From Micrasema longulum (Eukaryota; Arthropoda; Insecta; Trichoptera; Brachycentridae): a stretch of DNA of 64,000 bases. The number at the start of each line of letters is the position of its first letter. Positions within the stretch are counted from its first letter, which is position 1. The stretch spans positions 1 through 64,000 of the forward strand of contig JAGVSM010001141.1 of NCBI GenBank assembly GCA_022494885.1, in the 5' to 3' direction. Shown here piece by piece: positions 11,354 through 23,905 of the stretch. The translations under genes and the position numbers were made by a program. The notes beneath the pieces were generated by a model. It searched no databases, was not told the DNA's origin, and saw only the letters and a program-made list of their open reading frames with translations.

Positions 11354-14300
11354 TTAAACCATGTTGTCTTCAATCCATCCAGCGAATGAGCTGACTTTAG
11401 TGAATACATCTGGCATGGCATTGGCACAAGGGTTGCCCCAGGATACTATTCCTGCAAGTTTTTTGTCGTGGACTAAGGAGCCGCCAGAATCACCCTGTGA
11501 AAAAAAAACATTCAAAATAATTATGCTTATAATACGTAAAAACTTAATGGTGCTTTGAATTTTTTTAATAAAACGTATAAAACTGCGTCAAATTATTTAT
11601 TCATGGCCTTTATTTCTTAGAACGAATATTTAGGAATTGCTGAAAATTACCCAAAAATTTCAATATGTGAATAAATTTAAGAAAAAAATCTTTTTAACTT
11701 TTTTATTAATCTTCCCGAGTCCAAGCGTGAAAAAAATTCCCGAGTTCCCAGAAATACCTCAGCCAAAATGCTATAAATACGACGTTAATAAAATGGAATA
11801 TTTCATTAAAACTGTCACGGTAGTTTTTATAAAACTTTCTGATGATATTTCAAGTTTGCTGCGGAATTCATACATTTTTCCATAAAATACTGTTGCGAGG
11901 GTATACTATTTGACATCACGCTGCTCTCGCTGTTACACGTAGAACAGCACTGATCTAAAGATCCCGCTACACGTTAGCGTGACAGTACAGCGGGGAATCG
12001 AAAGGGGGAATGCATGTCAAATGTAAAGCAGTAAACCCGGATTTTTGTGGTTATGGCTGGAAATAAGCGACCAAATAGGAAGAAGAACACGTGCGAACTG
12101 ACCAATATGTCAAAGATTATTCAACTCGTTACTTTAGTTCGTCTTTGTCCAACATACCATTTTCAACGAAATTAAGAGAAGTGTTCTGAGAAAGCCTTTA
12201 TTAATATAATTAAAATGAAATCAAAGATTTTTAAAATTGTTTAAGGGGTTTTTTTAACGATTTTTTTCTCAAGTTTTTCTCAATCACTATTTATGCATAT
12301 TTCGAAAAAATCACTTTAAAGCTCTATTTCAGCAGATTTGCGTTTTAGTCTATTGGATAAAAACGAACTGAAGCGACGAACTGTAGAGCGATGAACTGTA
12401 ATGTTTTCTATTTGCACGGGGAAGAAGTAAAGACACGTGTGAATTAGTATTAAAAGAATTCGACGGAAAAATATTTTAATAACTTTGATAAATTCTTAAC
12501 ACTATGAGGTAGGATTAAGCAAAAATAAAATCATATGATGAATAGAAAAAAATATTGAAAGAATATGCTCCTGCGGTGTTATTTTGAACCGCTCTCACGC
12601 TCTCTGAAATACGCGAGATAAATGGTTTTTCTACGGCCGCGAGAGCGTTTGGAATACCAGCCCTGGGGTGCTATTCTGAACCGTTATCGTGCCACAAGAA
12701 AGCGATTTTCTTGTGTATTTTGTATGTAAATACGCAGATATGTAATCAACACTCGTGTTGGTTTGTTTTTTGTTTTCCCCGTAAATAAATACAGTTCATT
12801 GGCAAAAAATCGGCGTTTACTACAAAAAATAATATAATATATTGCATTAGCAAAATAGTAAGGAGTATCTAATACAAAAAAAAAGATTACCATGGTGACT
12901 GCTTTTATTGACATTTGGCTAGCTAATCGCCGACTAAATGCAATAAATAGCTTGATAAATAATAAATAAATAAATAAAAATAGCAGTTTTGGAATATTTT
13001 CCATATTTACACAGGTGAAATTCAAATATGCGATTGCGTAGCAGGATTACACGTCGCGAAACGTAAATATTTTGACATTTAATATAAGGTGTTCACGGAT
13101 GTTGCATTGTGATAGCGAATACGATTAACAACCAAGGTGAGAAATTTTTATCACGTCGCTTATAAGCAAGTCAATAGTTATTCGTGATTCAGCTACTGGG
13201 GAATTTAGGGGCCCCTTAGGCCCGGATGAGTTAAGAAAAATAAGGTTATTTTGAAAACTTACATGACAAGCTCCTTCTCCTCGAACAGTGAGGGTACAAA
13301 TCTGAGATTCATAGACGGGATTATTGGTTCCCCACATGTCCTTGCATTTCTGAAGTAAAATTGTCTTAAGAGGAAGTGTTTGCAGTTTTTCTGCAACGGT
13401 GCCGGGATACTAGAAAATAAACAAATATAAATATAATTTAAATGTCCACCCGAATCTCAGTAAGTTTGATCACAACATGAAGCAAAAAACTTTTCATTTA
13501 AGACCTAAGTTTATTGCAGACGGTTTTAAACACTTTTTTTTTTTATTTGGTTTCGGATGAGCACATGCTCCTGTAACAAGCTATTGCCTATAGTTAAAAA
13601 TATATCCCACAAATTATTTTTTTCATAAAATTATCTTTTTTATGATTCTTTCTTTTGGAAAGGTATTGTATTTGCAAATTTGTGTTAAGCTCATGTGACA
13701 TAGATCAGAAAATGATACAAATTCTAAACTTGTTGCAACAGAGCGGGAAAACATTTTTAAGGAGGGAATATGGAAGTCTATGCATTTACAGGAGTTATAA
13801 ACTGTCATTGGCTTGTTTAAGTGGCCACATCCACATCCACATTTCCTCAACTCTTCCATCTGTTGATTTTTGTGAAGTAAAAGAGCTGAAACCTTTCTCA
13901 TGTGGGTGAGATTCATCCGGCTGAACCAATTCACCTACTAGGCAACGCCTGAAAACAATTTTCCAATTTCCTTTTACCAATTAGTTAATTCAACAATGTT
14001 TTGAGTGTGTCCAACTGTTTGCAGACAGGCGGGGTTTCCTCCCTCCCTAGGGAATCAAACTTAGGTTTGAATGGCTCTAAATGACAAACAATTGATCATA
14101 CGCAAAACATTGTTACATAACATAATTTTAAAAAGAAGTAAGGAAAATGAAATGAATAAAACATTAAAAAGTGACAAAAGGAGAGACTTTCAATGCGTAT
14201 GATAATACTCTGACGTATGAGACATATTCCTAAATATTATTTAATATAACATAATATTAATTACATAAATATGAATGAATTAAAAGCGAACTTCGAAATT

Positions 14301-17300
14301 TCCATTGAAAGAGTTACTGAGATATTTGCAAAAAACTTTGAAAAAATAAAAGGGAAATATCACATACAACGAATACCGATGAAATATATGAAATGGATTA
14401 AGAATAATCAATTGTATTTTCAATTTTAATATGGATATTGTGGAAAAATGTTTTCATATATAACATTAAAAATAATTTTTTTTAAAATGTCACTAGAAAA
14501 ACGCGACATTTTTGGCATTGATAGTTGTGACGCCACGATTCGTGACGATGTTCTAAGAAAAGTTGAATGGTCAGGAACAATGCTGAAAATAAATATGAAT
14601 CGTGACGTATTAGGGGCGCGGCCAATACAATGACCGTTTTTGCCTGAATTCAAAATTACAAATTTGAAAGTTGCAAAAAAAATTTTTTACTCGAGAGTAT
14701 TGTATTTCATAGACCCTTATAACTTAGAAAATGTTTTTAAAAAAAGTGGTATTTCACTATTGTAAGATTTCTAATTATGCTTCACCAACACCATAGAAAA
14801 TGCTGAGGTTGCGGTGTCAAGTAGTATAATTGAATTCTGTTTTGGCAAGATTTAGAGAAGGTTTTGAATTAGGCTATTATTTAGGTAGGTAGGTTTTTAT
14901 GTATAGTTTATTTTGGCTTCAATAAATCATTTTCCATTTTTGGTGGAGATTTCTAAGTTTGCTTTCAATACCTGTATGTATATTTATATTTAGTTGGCTA
15001 TATTTAGTTTTATTTTATAACACTTCATTTTATATTTTTTTGATAGACAGACATAAAAGTATGGCTGCATTTTTGTTCATTTTGCAATTTATATAAGAAA
15101 ATATTCCCTTTCAATTTCATCAACTGAAAACATAAATAAACAATTTTGTCAACAATATTTTGAGTTTGTCCAAATTTTTGTAGACAAGGACTGGATTCAA
15201 CTCCCTGGGGAGCTGTTTATATTAACATATTACAACAGAGATGAAAAACATTTAAGAAAAGCTAATACAGAAGTCTAGGCATCTACTAGGCTTATGACCT
15301 GTCAATGGCTGGTTTAAGTGGCCACTTTACACACTGTGTAACATTCACCATTCTGCCCATATTTGAACATCTATATTCCTTCAATTCTTTCATCTGTTGA
15401 TGTTTCTGAAGTTAAAGAGCTGACGCGGGCAACAAAATAAATCATAGAAAAAAAGAGTTCATATCTTTATGTTGAATCCAGGAAAGTGCATGTTTTTTAA
15501 AAGAAGGAAAATTTTGAAAGTTTGAAATCAATGAAATATTATCAGTAAAAAAAGAATTAAAAATTTTTGGGCCTATAAAATATGCATGTCTCTGTGCGAG
15601 CCTCGTTTTACAGTATGGTATTTCTAACACACGATTCATTCTTTGACTTGATATATTTGAATTACTTGTAAATATATTTTTTTAATTTTGCAGTTTTACT
15701 CTTACCCACCAATGATTAGTACACAAAGTATTTTTAAAAACAACAAAAAATATTTTTCTTACACTTGTGCGTCCCCATCCTGTGAGAGTTACATCCCCAT
15801 TTTCAATTTCAGCCTCCTCGAGTGCGATAGATGACACCAGGTCAGAGAATTGTATTTCTTCTTGTAAAATGATAATTCCAATATCATTAACTAGTTTCCA
15901 ACTATCGTAGTCAGCGTGAGAAATAACTTTTTCTACTTTGTAAACCATCCCTCCTGAATTTAGAAGATTTGTTCCCACAGTCACGGTAAGAGAAGATGCT
16001 GGACGACTGGAATTACAAATGATAAACAAGAAAATTACATTTCTATCTTAATTGTCTATTTAAACGAGGGTTGATTGGTAAGATCCGAGGGTGATTCGTC
16101 CAAAAATTTGCGAGAGAAGATCGAACTTTCAGATTGGAAAAATCTTATTACAAGGTAGGTAATTGCATAAGTTTGTATTGGGGTTCGGTGGAAAAGTATA
16201 TGATAGTAACGCAATTGCATCTCCAAAATTCGCGAACCAGCAAAACTTGCAAATTTGAGCGTCTACCTGCTATCTAGCGAGTGGCGCAATTATTTTTTGC
16301 TCTGCCTGCTCCGAAAGCTTTTGTGTCTTCTTTATCTCTAGCCTCTAGAACTCGCTTCTTATCAAAATATTATTATTATTAACATTTGTCATAATTAGAG
16401 ATGAAAATAATCTCATAAATTTTATCATTAAATTATTAAGGACAATGTTTTTAAATATTATAGATATTACATAAAGCCGGCTGTACGGGTTATTCAATTT
16501 TTGGCTTTCATTTAATTAGCATTTCACGGTATTTCAAAAATCATGTAAGAAATCGATCACATCACAAAAATGGTTTATATAAATTGTTTACGGAAGAATC
16601 AAACTTGTATGCCCAAAATATATACCAGCTATTTACAAATAATAGCATTTGTATTTTCATTACATATTGTTGTCCAAATTACTAAAAAACTCTAACAATA
16701 TAAGCCATTCTCCAATCGTGTTTAGATTAATTTAATATATAAAAGCAGATTGTAAAAAAAGAAGCATATATCATTTACTATGTTACTTTATTAATTATAA
16801 AAAAAATCTTCAATATTATATAAACTTTATGGAAAGTAAAATAAGGTTTTCTGTATGAAAAATAGAATATCCAAACATTATTTTTTTAAACATGTTCAAT
16901 CACAGATTACCGAATTTTTCATTAAAATATGCACATCTTTGTGCATAAATTTTAACTTTACTTAATAGACATTCGGAGGTTAATTGTTTTTATTTTTTAA
17001 AATAAATATTTGCATACTCATGATTTACCCAAGTATTTAATTTTGAGGGCCATTTTCAATGAGCAGTAAATAACTTCCTATTAGAAAATGGGAATTAAGT
17101 TGAGGTAGAGTGGGATTCGAACCATGGACCTTTGAGCCGTGAGTCCGAGACACTAGCCACGAGACCACAACCTGATTCTGTTAACTTCCCATTGTAATCA
17201 GGGCCCAGGGGTTGTTTACCTGAAAATGCAATGAGCTGCCGTTACGACTGTTCTCTTGCTGATGATGGAGCCAGAGCAAGAAAAGGATCCTTCGTATCTG

Positions 17301-20091
17301 AGGACTATCTGATGAGGAGCAGCTCCAACTTCTGCTTCAGTTCCGCCGACTACTCTCCAGCTTCCCGAGTCACCATTTGGGGCTCCTAACACATATTTAA
17401 AATGATAATAAATCATATACATACAGGTACATACCAATTCCCTCGATTCAAATCTACTTACTGAGGTGGGTAATTAGAAAATAAAATGTTTTAAATAAAT
17501 AAACAAGTTTACAAATAAATGATCTTAAATGCCCATTTGAAAAAAAACAAATTTCTTAGAACAACCAAATGGAAAGAGACACATGGTGACACCAACACCA
17601 CAAGAAAAAATGAAAGTAGGGATTTTAAGAAATCTAACGAATGAAAATAATATAAAATTAAAAAGTATATTGGCTTAGATAAATAATTGGAATTCATTAT
17701 TATTATCATAAAACATTTTGTGTCCTGACAGATGAAGTATTCAGTTCTAAGTGTAAAATAGAAACAGAACTATAGATGAATAGTTTAGATTCAATGACTG
17801 CCCTCGGGTAAAAATTCTGACCAAGGAAATCAAGTGGACAGAAGTCCGCCTTGTTGTGTAGTGGTCGGCGTGTTCGTCTATCGTTCTTAAGGTCTTGGGT
17901 TCGATTCCTGGCAAGGTGGATGTAAAATATTGATTTTAAAGGTTTTTAGAACAGCAATACTTTGTTGTTCTAAAACAGGTACCTGAAACATAAGACTGCT
18001 CACCTCATCTTCATATAACAGATGATCAAACTATGCTGGATTTGGTTTAGCAGGGCAGTGCCCTATGCACCACTGGGTACGGATAATGAGTGATAATGAG
18101 GCAGTTCAGCGCTACGGGAAATTCAATGTAAAAAATGTTTTCTCACATGTGGAAAAAATTAGAGCATTTCATTAAAGCATGAAGAAATGGTTTAAATAAA
18201 TATGAATTACTTTGAACAGTGTCACAAGTTCTAACGAATCAACCAATGATCGAGTTTAGTGATAGATTTCCGGTTTAAGGGAAGCCAATTCACCGATCAG
18301 CAGAACTCAATGAAGAAAACTTATTACGTCACACGGGTAATTTTAAAATTACAAAACATTAAAAAATCATAACGCTTATAATACGATGCATTCATTTCTT
18401 TATTTTTTAAATTGGCTTAGTTTGATTTAGATAGTTTATTAACAAATAAAAATAAATTTGACCAATCATTGAACCTCCCCAATATTAGAAGTTATAACAT
18501 TAAGTGTGTGATTTTCATTTGATTGACATTCATTAAAATGACTCGCCTGCAATCTGTATTGAATGCCGCAGTGAGACTTATTTTCGGAATCTCTAAGTTC
18601 AGTCATATCACTCCACTACTTCGGGAACTACACTGGCTACGTTTTCCACAGAGGGTCGAATACAAACTCTGTTGGCTTATGTATAAGTCACTGCACAACT
18701 CTGCCCCGGAATATCTAAGGGAACTATGCATTCCAGATGAACTAGCTGACAGGCGTCTTACGCTTAGATCAGCTACGTCTACAGCGAGAGGAAAAGTTAT
18801 TATACCTCTACGCAAACAGCCCAATAAATACGCTAAACCGCATTTACGGTCGCAGGTCCTATGGCATGGAATGCTCTCCCAGCAGAGGTGCGAGGCTGTG
18901 AAAGTAAAGTGATGTTTTGGAAAAAACTTAAAACCCACTTGTTCTCTAAATCATTTGAATAAATCCGTAGCATGTGACAACAAAATAAATTGTTTTAATT
19001 AAATTGCAAATTTAAAAGCTTCAATTTAATTAATTTAACAATAGAATCACTATGTAAAGCGCCTTTAAGGTATTTTACTAAGAAAATGGCGCTATATAAG
19101 TTATCCATAATAATAATAATAATAAGTGTAGTTTGATCACAATATCCAGATTATGTTTATACAGATAATTTATAGTTTATACAGATATTTCTCTATAATA
19201 ATGGACAGAAGATTGAGAAAGTTGACAGGTTTAAATACTTGGTAGTTCACATAACTGAGGATAGAAACATGCATAAAGAGCTCGCAATCTGCCTAGGAAT
19301 TGCTGGAGCAACTTTTAGCATGATTCGTGTTGTCTGGAACTCTAGTCTATACTCGGTCAAAACGAAATGCCAATTATTCAACTCTTGTATAATGCCAATA
19401 CTCCTATATGGGTGTGAATCTTGGCACCTTACCAAAGCTCAAAACACCAAAATTCTGAGTTTTGAGAGTAAGTGCTTAAGAAGAATATTAGGTATGAGGT
19501 GATTCGATTTTTTAACTAATATTGAAGTCCGAGAATGGATGCAGCAGCTTCCTATAAGGAGCGGAGCATCTTGAGGATGCGGCGGTGGACCTGGCTTGAA
19601 CACGTGCTGCGCATGCCTCAGGAGAACCTAAACCCAAGTTGCCTCTTCTTTAAGCCTGCGGACTCACGCCGTCCTGGAAGGCCGTCGATGACGATCTGTC
19701 GACTTTATTCGGCGAAACTAAGGGGCGCTGGATTGACGTGGGAAGAGGCGAAAATGCTGGCTGGCGATAGGGTCTCCTGGAGGCAACTGGTGATGTCCAC
19801 ACGCTCCACTTAGGAGCGAATGTGGAAAATAAGAAGAAGAGTAAGTTTAAACACATGCTTTTGGGACTCACTATGATAACAATAACCGATTGATGACATA
19901 ACAGTGAATGTTACACAGTACATAAACTGATCACTCAAACCAGCCAACAAGCAATCTTTAATAATGCCAAGACTCCCATCCCCTTTTCCGTCTCTATTGA
20001 GATATTGATTTTGAAAAAATAATAAATTAAAAATGTTCTTACCATTACAAAGAGCGAAGATCATAGCAAAACAACCAATACAGGCATTCAT
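11354..20091 (-). CDS. Chymotrypsin-like serine protease, gene 2 (complete)
   Basis: Five coding exons: 20043-20091, 17220-17385, 15763-16006, 13263-13409 and 11354-11494. Together they are 747 bases and encode 248 aa, the normal length for a digestive S1 protease. Intron phases are 1, 2, 0, 0. Exon 1 is a short signal peptide (MNACIGCFAMIFALCNG after joining). The activation site is SWR before VVGG. The catalytic triad is visible: His in TAAHC, Asp in NDIGII, Ser in GDSGG. Three cysteine pairs fit the insect chymotrypsin pattern. The S1-pocket residue at position 189 is Gly (GEGACHGDSGG), so trypsin specificity is unlikely. The usual Pro after GDSGG is Ser, which is mildly odd. It has the same orientation and structure as gene 1 upstream in coordinates. 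Secretion and gut digestion are inferred from family and signal peptide. Introns hold many repeats. Confidence 0.96.
12574..13199. mobile_element. MITE-C unit plus MITE-C/MITE-B chimera
   Basis: 12574-12662 is a small MITE-C unit with ends GGTGTTATTTTGAACC and GTTTGGAATACCAGCC. A second MITE-C start (GGGTGCTATTCTGAACC) follows directly and then runs into MITE-B sequence. The MITE-B right end lies at 13199 (GTGATTCAGCTACTG). MITE-B's own left end is missing, so the two families are joined here. It lies in the last intron of protease gene 2. Confidence 0.6.
13725..14080 (+). repeat. Rep-1 foldback family copy
   Basis: Long plus-oriented copy from TTGTTGCAACAGAG through the GGCAACGCCTGAAAAC motif to CAACAATGTTTTGAGTGTGT and CCTCCCTAGGG. 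Confidence 0.75.
15157..15425 (+). repeat. Rep-1 foldback family copy
   Basis: Plus copy starting CAACAATATTTTGAGTTTGT, then CTCCCTGGGGAGCTGTTTAT and the CACACTGTGTAACATTCACC core. It ends near TTAAAGAGCTGA and abuts a LINE fragment. Confidence 0.75.
15442..15640 (-). mobile_element. LINE C-terminal fragment
   Basis: The minus strand reads YFIGPKIFNSFFTDN and FPSFKKHALSWI, the general pattern of a LINE ORF end (protein folds into a short A/G-x-K-I-F-N-S-x-P type segment). It is intronic and decayed. Confidence 0.5.
17100..17172 (-). mobile_element. tRNA-like SINE head
   Basis: The minus strand reads GTCTCGTGGCTAGTG and box B GGTTCGAATCC. It is related to 3875-3945. It abuts exon 2 of protease gene 2 by about 50 bases. 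I do not call it a tRNA gene, because the acceptor ends do not pair. Confidence 0.45.
17855..18100 (+). mobile_element. tRNA-derived SINE
   Basis: Head with box A-like TTGTGTAGTGG and box B GGTTCGATTCC, followed by a body with CCTATGCACCACTGGG and a GATAATGAG tail. Total length is about 245 bp. Confidence 0.75.
18105..18500 (+). repeat. Rep-2 copy
   Basis: Unclassified 400 bp family. Markers are CAGCGCTACGGGAAATTCAA near the start, GATAGATTTCCGGTTT in the middle and TAGTTTATTAACAAATAAA near the end. Other copies lie at 32040-32455, 35765-36110 (reversed), 43450-43905 and 52800-52930. Confidence 0.6.
18523..19125 (+). mobile_element. L2/CR1-like LINE 3' end, best copy
   Basis: The frame to 18912 (129 codons) reads LQSVLNAAVRLIFGISKF, then LHWLRFPQRVEYKLC and a C-terminus with an RSQVLWHGMLS segment. 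The 3' UTR ends in GGCGCTATATAAGTTATCC and an ATAATAATAAT tail, typical of L2/CR1-like elements. It lies in the first intron of protease gene 2. Confidence 0.85.
19190..19830 (+). mobile_element. LINE reverse transcriptase C-terminal fragment
   Basis: Two frames (19239-19502 and 19535-19813) read through a frameshift: YSVKTKCQLFNSCIMPILLY, GCESWHLTKAQN, KCLRRILGMR, then RRPGRPSMT and AGLTWEEAKMLAGDRVSWRQ. The same family occurs at 28320-29100 and about 35460-35770, all plus strand. Confidence 0.8.
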
Positions 20092-20167
20092 CTTAGTAGC
20101 TTTGAATTACTTATAACTGATATTAATTTAAAATTATTTCTGTATGTTTTAGAAAATCAAATTTAAG

Positions 20168-20259
20168 TATTTATACTAATTTAATCTATGGGTTTGATTA
20201 AAGTACAAAGAAAATTAAGTCAAGATTAAATACTTTTGGGAGATCCTACTGATAACATG
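20168..20259 (-). promoter_or_regulatory. Proximal promoter of protease gene 2
   Basis: The TATA box TATAAATA (20175-20168) lies 77 bases upstream of the ATG, against 76 in gene 1. A conserved block lies at 20197-20228 (plus text ACAAAGAAAA and CAAGATT), and a GATA-type motif TGATAACATG lies at 20250-20259. GATA factors are known to drive gut genes in insects. The link to this gene is inference. Confidence 0.6.
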
Positions 20260-20639
20260 CATCTAGGCTGATTAATTATTATAAAGAATATTTGGCGGAG
20301 TTCAATGACTTTTAAATTGAAGTTCCTTACAGGTTTTGGTGCATTACTTGACCCTGCATTGTGCTAAGGTTAATAAATAAATATTGATAGATAATTGAAC
20401 ATGGCGATCAGATAGTATCTGTCACATGACACTGAAAGTCGTAATTTAAACAAAAATACTATTTATTATGCACTGACCGATGCATAGAACATTAAAAATC
20501 TGAAAAACATCATAAAAACCTCCAAAACAAGCATGTCATTCATGAACTACAAAAGAAGAAGTAAATTGTTATGAGGCGCCGAGGCGATAATTTATGATGT
20601 AATAAAACCAACTGGTCTAAGAAGTTTAAAAATTGTAGA

Positions 20640-20770
20640 ACTGTTTTCAGGCGTTGCCTAGTATGTGAAATAATTCAATCACATGAACCTCATTACAACA
20701 ATAAAGGTTTCAGATTTTTAACTTTTATAAAATCAGCAGATGGAAAACGTAGAACTAATATTGACTATAT
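20640..20770 (-). repeat. Rep-1 fragment
   Basis: Reversed copy containing CAGGCGTTGCCTAGTATGTG and TAAAGGTTTCAG. It is short and diverged. Confidence 0.5.
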
Positions 20771-21039
20771 ATATCTGTACCTCAGAGGCAGACGGATGCA
20801 AATCTAAACGTCAAATGTTCAACACAAGCCTAAAGAATCTACTTTCTCAAAGTGATTTTTAATAATTTATAACATTGATTTGTATTTTTGGTATCTCAAT
20901 ACATTGGTTCATTCATAATAAGACGTGCATTTCTTAAAAATCAATGGACATGGTCATAAACATGATATGAAAATCGAAATGTCATTTCATCAAATTCTGG
21001 ATTTGCATCCGTCTGTCTGAGGTACAGATATATTCGGCA

Positions 21040-21400
21040 TAATAAATGGTATGATTGATGTGCCATCATTACTGGGACAGGTAAAATTTTATATTCCGAC
21101 TCGTAGGTTGAGAAACAATAAAGTGAAACAATAAAACAACAACATCGAACAGCATAGAACAAACTATGGCCTAAATTCTCCAATGACCCGTCTTCATTGT
21201 TGTATTGTTAACTGAAGACAATATCTGGACATTTTTGGTTGAAGTTTACAACGATTTAAAAGAGCACTAAATAAATAGCCCAGATCTTGTCTTGATGTCC
21301 CTTATGTTTGTCAATGTTTCTTTCATTATTTTTTAATGTTTTTAACTATTATTATTGCAATATTCATCCCTTTAACTTGTTTAAATGGACAATGTCCGTA
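21040..21400 (+). mobile_element. LINE 3' fragment
   Basis: The plus strand carries the same C-terminal text and 3' UTR as 6230-6600: ATTGATGTGCCATCATTACT, TAGGTTGAGAAACAATAA and CCAGATCTTGTCTTGATG. It is decayed. Confidence 0.65.
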
Positions 21401-21414
21401 AATAAATAAATTGA

Positions 21415-21570
21415 AGAAATATGAGTGTTCAAAAATAGGCAAAATGGTGAATGTCACAGTGTGTAAAGTGGCCACTCAAACCAGCCAATGACAGGACATA
21501 AGCTCCGTGAATGAATAGACCTTCATATTTCCTTCTCTAAAATGTTTTCCGTCCCTGTTGTAATTTGCTG
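21415..21570 (-). repeat. Rep-1 copy
   Basis: Reversed copy with AAATGGTGAATGTCACAGTG, CCAATGACAGGACATAAGC and TCCCTGTTGTAATTTGC at its end. Confidence 0.65.
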
Positions 21571-23540
21571 ATAAATGAAAATGCCGACAAATGTTTCTTC
21601 GTCACAACCGAGATCTCACTATTCCCGTGAGCGTTGTAACCGAATTCGACTGTCCTTGTATGTCCAGAGTCGTGTCCTTCCAGAATACGATATAATATTT
21701 TCTCAGATATTTCAGCCTAGATAAGACTATTTAAAAATTTTGAGTATGTCCAAATCTTGTAGACTAATACTGGAATATCAACACTTTAAATGCCAAAAAA
21801 ATAACTAATAAATATAACAACTGTTGATTTAAAAAAATGTTTTATTTTTTATTCTTACTTTAATACATAATACATTATTTTCATGAACATAATTTTGGAA
21901 TAAATAACATAATAGTAGTAGTCAACATTATGGAAATTTAATTAATATTAAAAAATTCATACATTTTGGCGAAACGATTAAATATAAATAGAGACATATT
22001 TTTTTTTCGTCAAGAGCCAAATACACGAGGCGTGTAAAACAAAGACGGTAATCTCCATCACTGGTCTGAAATGAGTCACAAATGGCGATAGCTAGAGAAA
22101 CAAAAATACTATTGACAACTGTAAAGGTTTCGGAGCATAGGTGACAGTAACTCATACATTTTTGACTTATCATAACTACTTACGCAATAACAACGGCAGT
22201 CTCCTTTACACTACAGAACAAAAACAAAAAAACAAACTGAAATGAACTATTAATTTAAAGGAAGTCATAAAATTACCACATACAATTAAGTTGACTGGTA
22301 AAAAAACAATATTTCAAAAGAGAAATTAAAAACTGGCTGAAGAAAATTAGGACAGAAGAAATTTAAAAAATATTTGAATGACATGTAAAATATGTAAAAA
22401 AATATATATGAGTATTACATTGTTTCTCCTCAGAACAGATTTATCTCCCTAGTGAGGACTCTAAAATTAATTTTTTACATAAAATATTTTATAAAGTAAA
22501 CAAAAAAATATATTATTTACCAATTAATCGCAATAAAACGCATATACAGAGGCAAAAATTGAAGGTTTTTTTTAGAAAAACTGCATAACTGAAATTGGAA
22601 TATTTTTTCATAAACTACAAAAAACATTGGAGAACGTTATCTTTGTTTTAACACACCTCACATTGTACAAGGTTTGATAAAAAAATATGAATATTTCAAT
22701 TTCGAATTTGAGAAAATGCAGTGTCAGACAATTTTGATGAATAATTCAATGATGACGATGTCGGACTGATTATGCCTAGGTAAAATCGACAAGATCAACT
22801 GCTGTCCCGTTTTCCACACCTCAAAACTGAAACGATTGTGATGATTTTTAAAAGGGTATCAGAATGAAAATTCCGTCGGTACTATTTGCGTTTTTAAAAA
22901 ATAGTTCTCATATTTATATACCATACGCCCAAACAAAACAAATAAAACTGGCGCTTTTAAGGGTTTTTGGATGGTTCTAGTTTCCATAATAAACTATCTA
23001 TCAAAAAAACAAAATGATAGAATGCCAATGGTAAATATTTACACCGTGTTTAAAAATCACTGCTCTAATGCCATAATCCTGGGAGAAAATCATCTTGAAT
23101 ACGTAATTTATTGTAAGAGCTTATTTTTTTGTACTTTAAAGGAAACAATATTAATATTGAGGAATAAATATAATAAAATAAAAATACACTAATTCTGTGT
23201 ATTTTTTATCAAACCTCGTATACACAACATTATTTTAAAATATTATGTTTATGAACCCTTTCATACCTGAATTAGTTATAAGAAAATTTCAGCTTTTGAA
23301 AAAAACCTTTATATCTCATTTTTAATGAAACTTGGGTCTCAAAGTGATAACAAATAAACACAGTTTATAAATCACGTATTTTACATTACATGTTTATTTA
23401 AGGGTCAGATATTTAAAACATCACTTAGCATCATTCCAACAGAAGCAATATTACCGACGATTGAACTGTTAATTCTATACAGTTAGACAGGTAAATATCT
23501 AAGTGATTGAAATCTTAAATCGAAGTTTTTAAAATCCCAT
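21571..23540. other. AT-rich intergenic stretch without a supported gene
   Basis: Mostly AT-rich sequence. I see no exon with family similarity on either strand. The short open frames at 21928-22173 and 22971-23192 look like chance. The repeat related to 10290-10520 covers about 22830-23190. Confidence 0.5.
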
Positions 23541-23544
23541 GAGA

Positions 23545-23905
23545 AATAAATGCAACAACAAAAAACCATCACGCCGTTTCCCGGTAGGGGTAGGCAGAGA
23601 GGATAGAATGCCATATAACTCTATCTTGGCATACAGACCTCGCTTCCTCTACATTCATACATCTTCTCATGCACGCACGCCGATTATTCCTACTTTTGAC
23701 ATGTCCATCTTCAAGTATTTGAAAGACTTGATCGTGCCATGTCTTTCTCGGTCTTCCTCGTTTTCTGAACCCATCAACATTCGCATCGTAGATCCTTTTA
23801 GCCGTTCTTTCGCAGTCCATTCGCTCTACATGTCTAAACCAACGCAGCACCCCTTTTTTGATTCTGTTGATAATGCATGTGAAATAAATGCAGGAATGTA
23901 AAAAC
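23545..23905 (-). mobile_element. RTE-like LINE 3' end
   Basis: The minus-strand frame reads LRWFRHVERMDCERTAKRIY, then GFRKRGRPRKTW and a C-terminus ending at a 3' tail with GGCGTGATGGTTTTTTGTTG. The plus copy at 42915-43265 is the same family. Confidence 0.8.

Noticed and set aside
12684..13025. A 113-residue coding frame on the minus strand
   Set aside because: It lies inside MITE-B/MITE-C sequence that recurs at 50909-51103 with other frames open. It has no family signal.
14448..14633. Frame with VEWSGTMLKINMNRDVLGAR
   Set aside because: It looks slightly protein-like, but I could not tie it to a family, and the opposite strand is equally open. Left unannotated.
23539..23901. A 120-residue plus-strand gene
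   Set aside because: It is the antisense of the RTE-like LINE end at 23545-23905.
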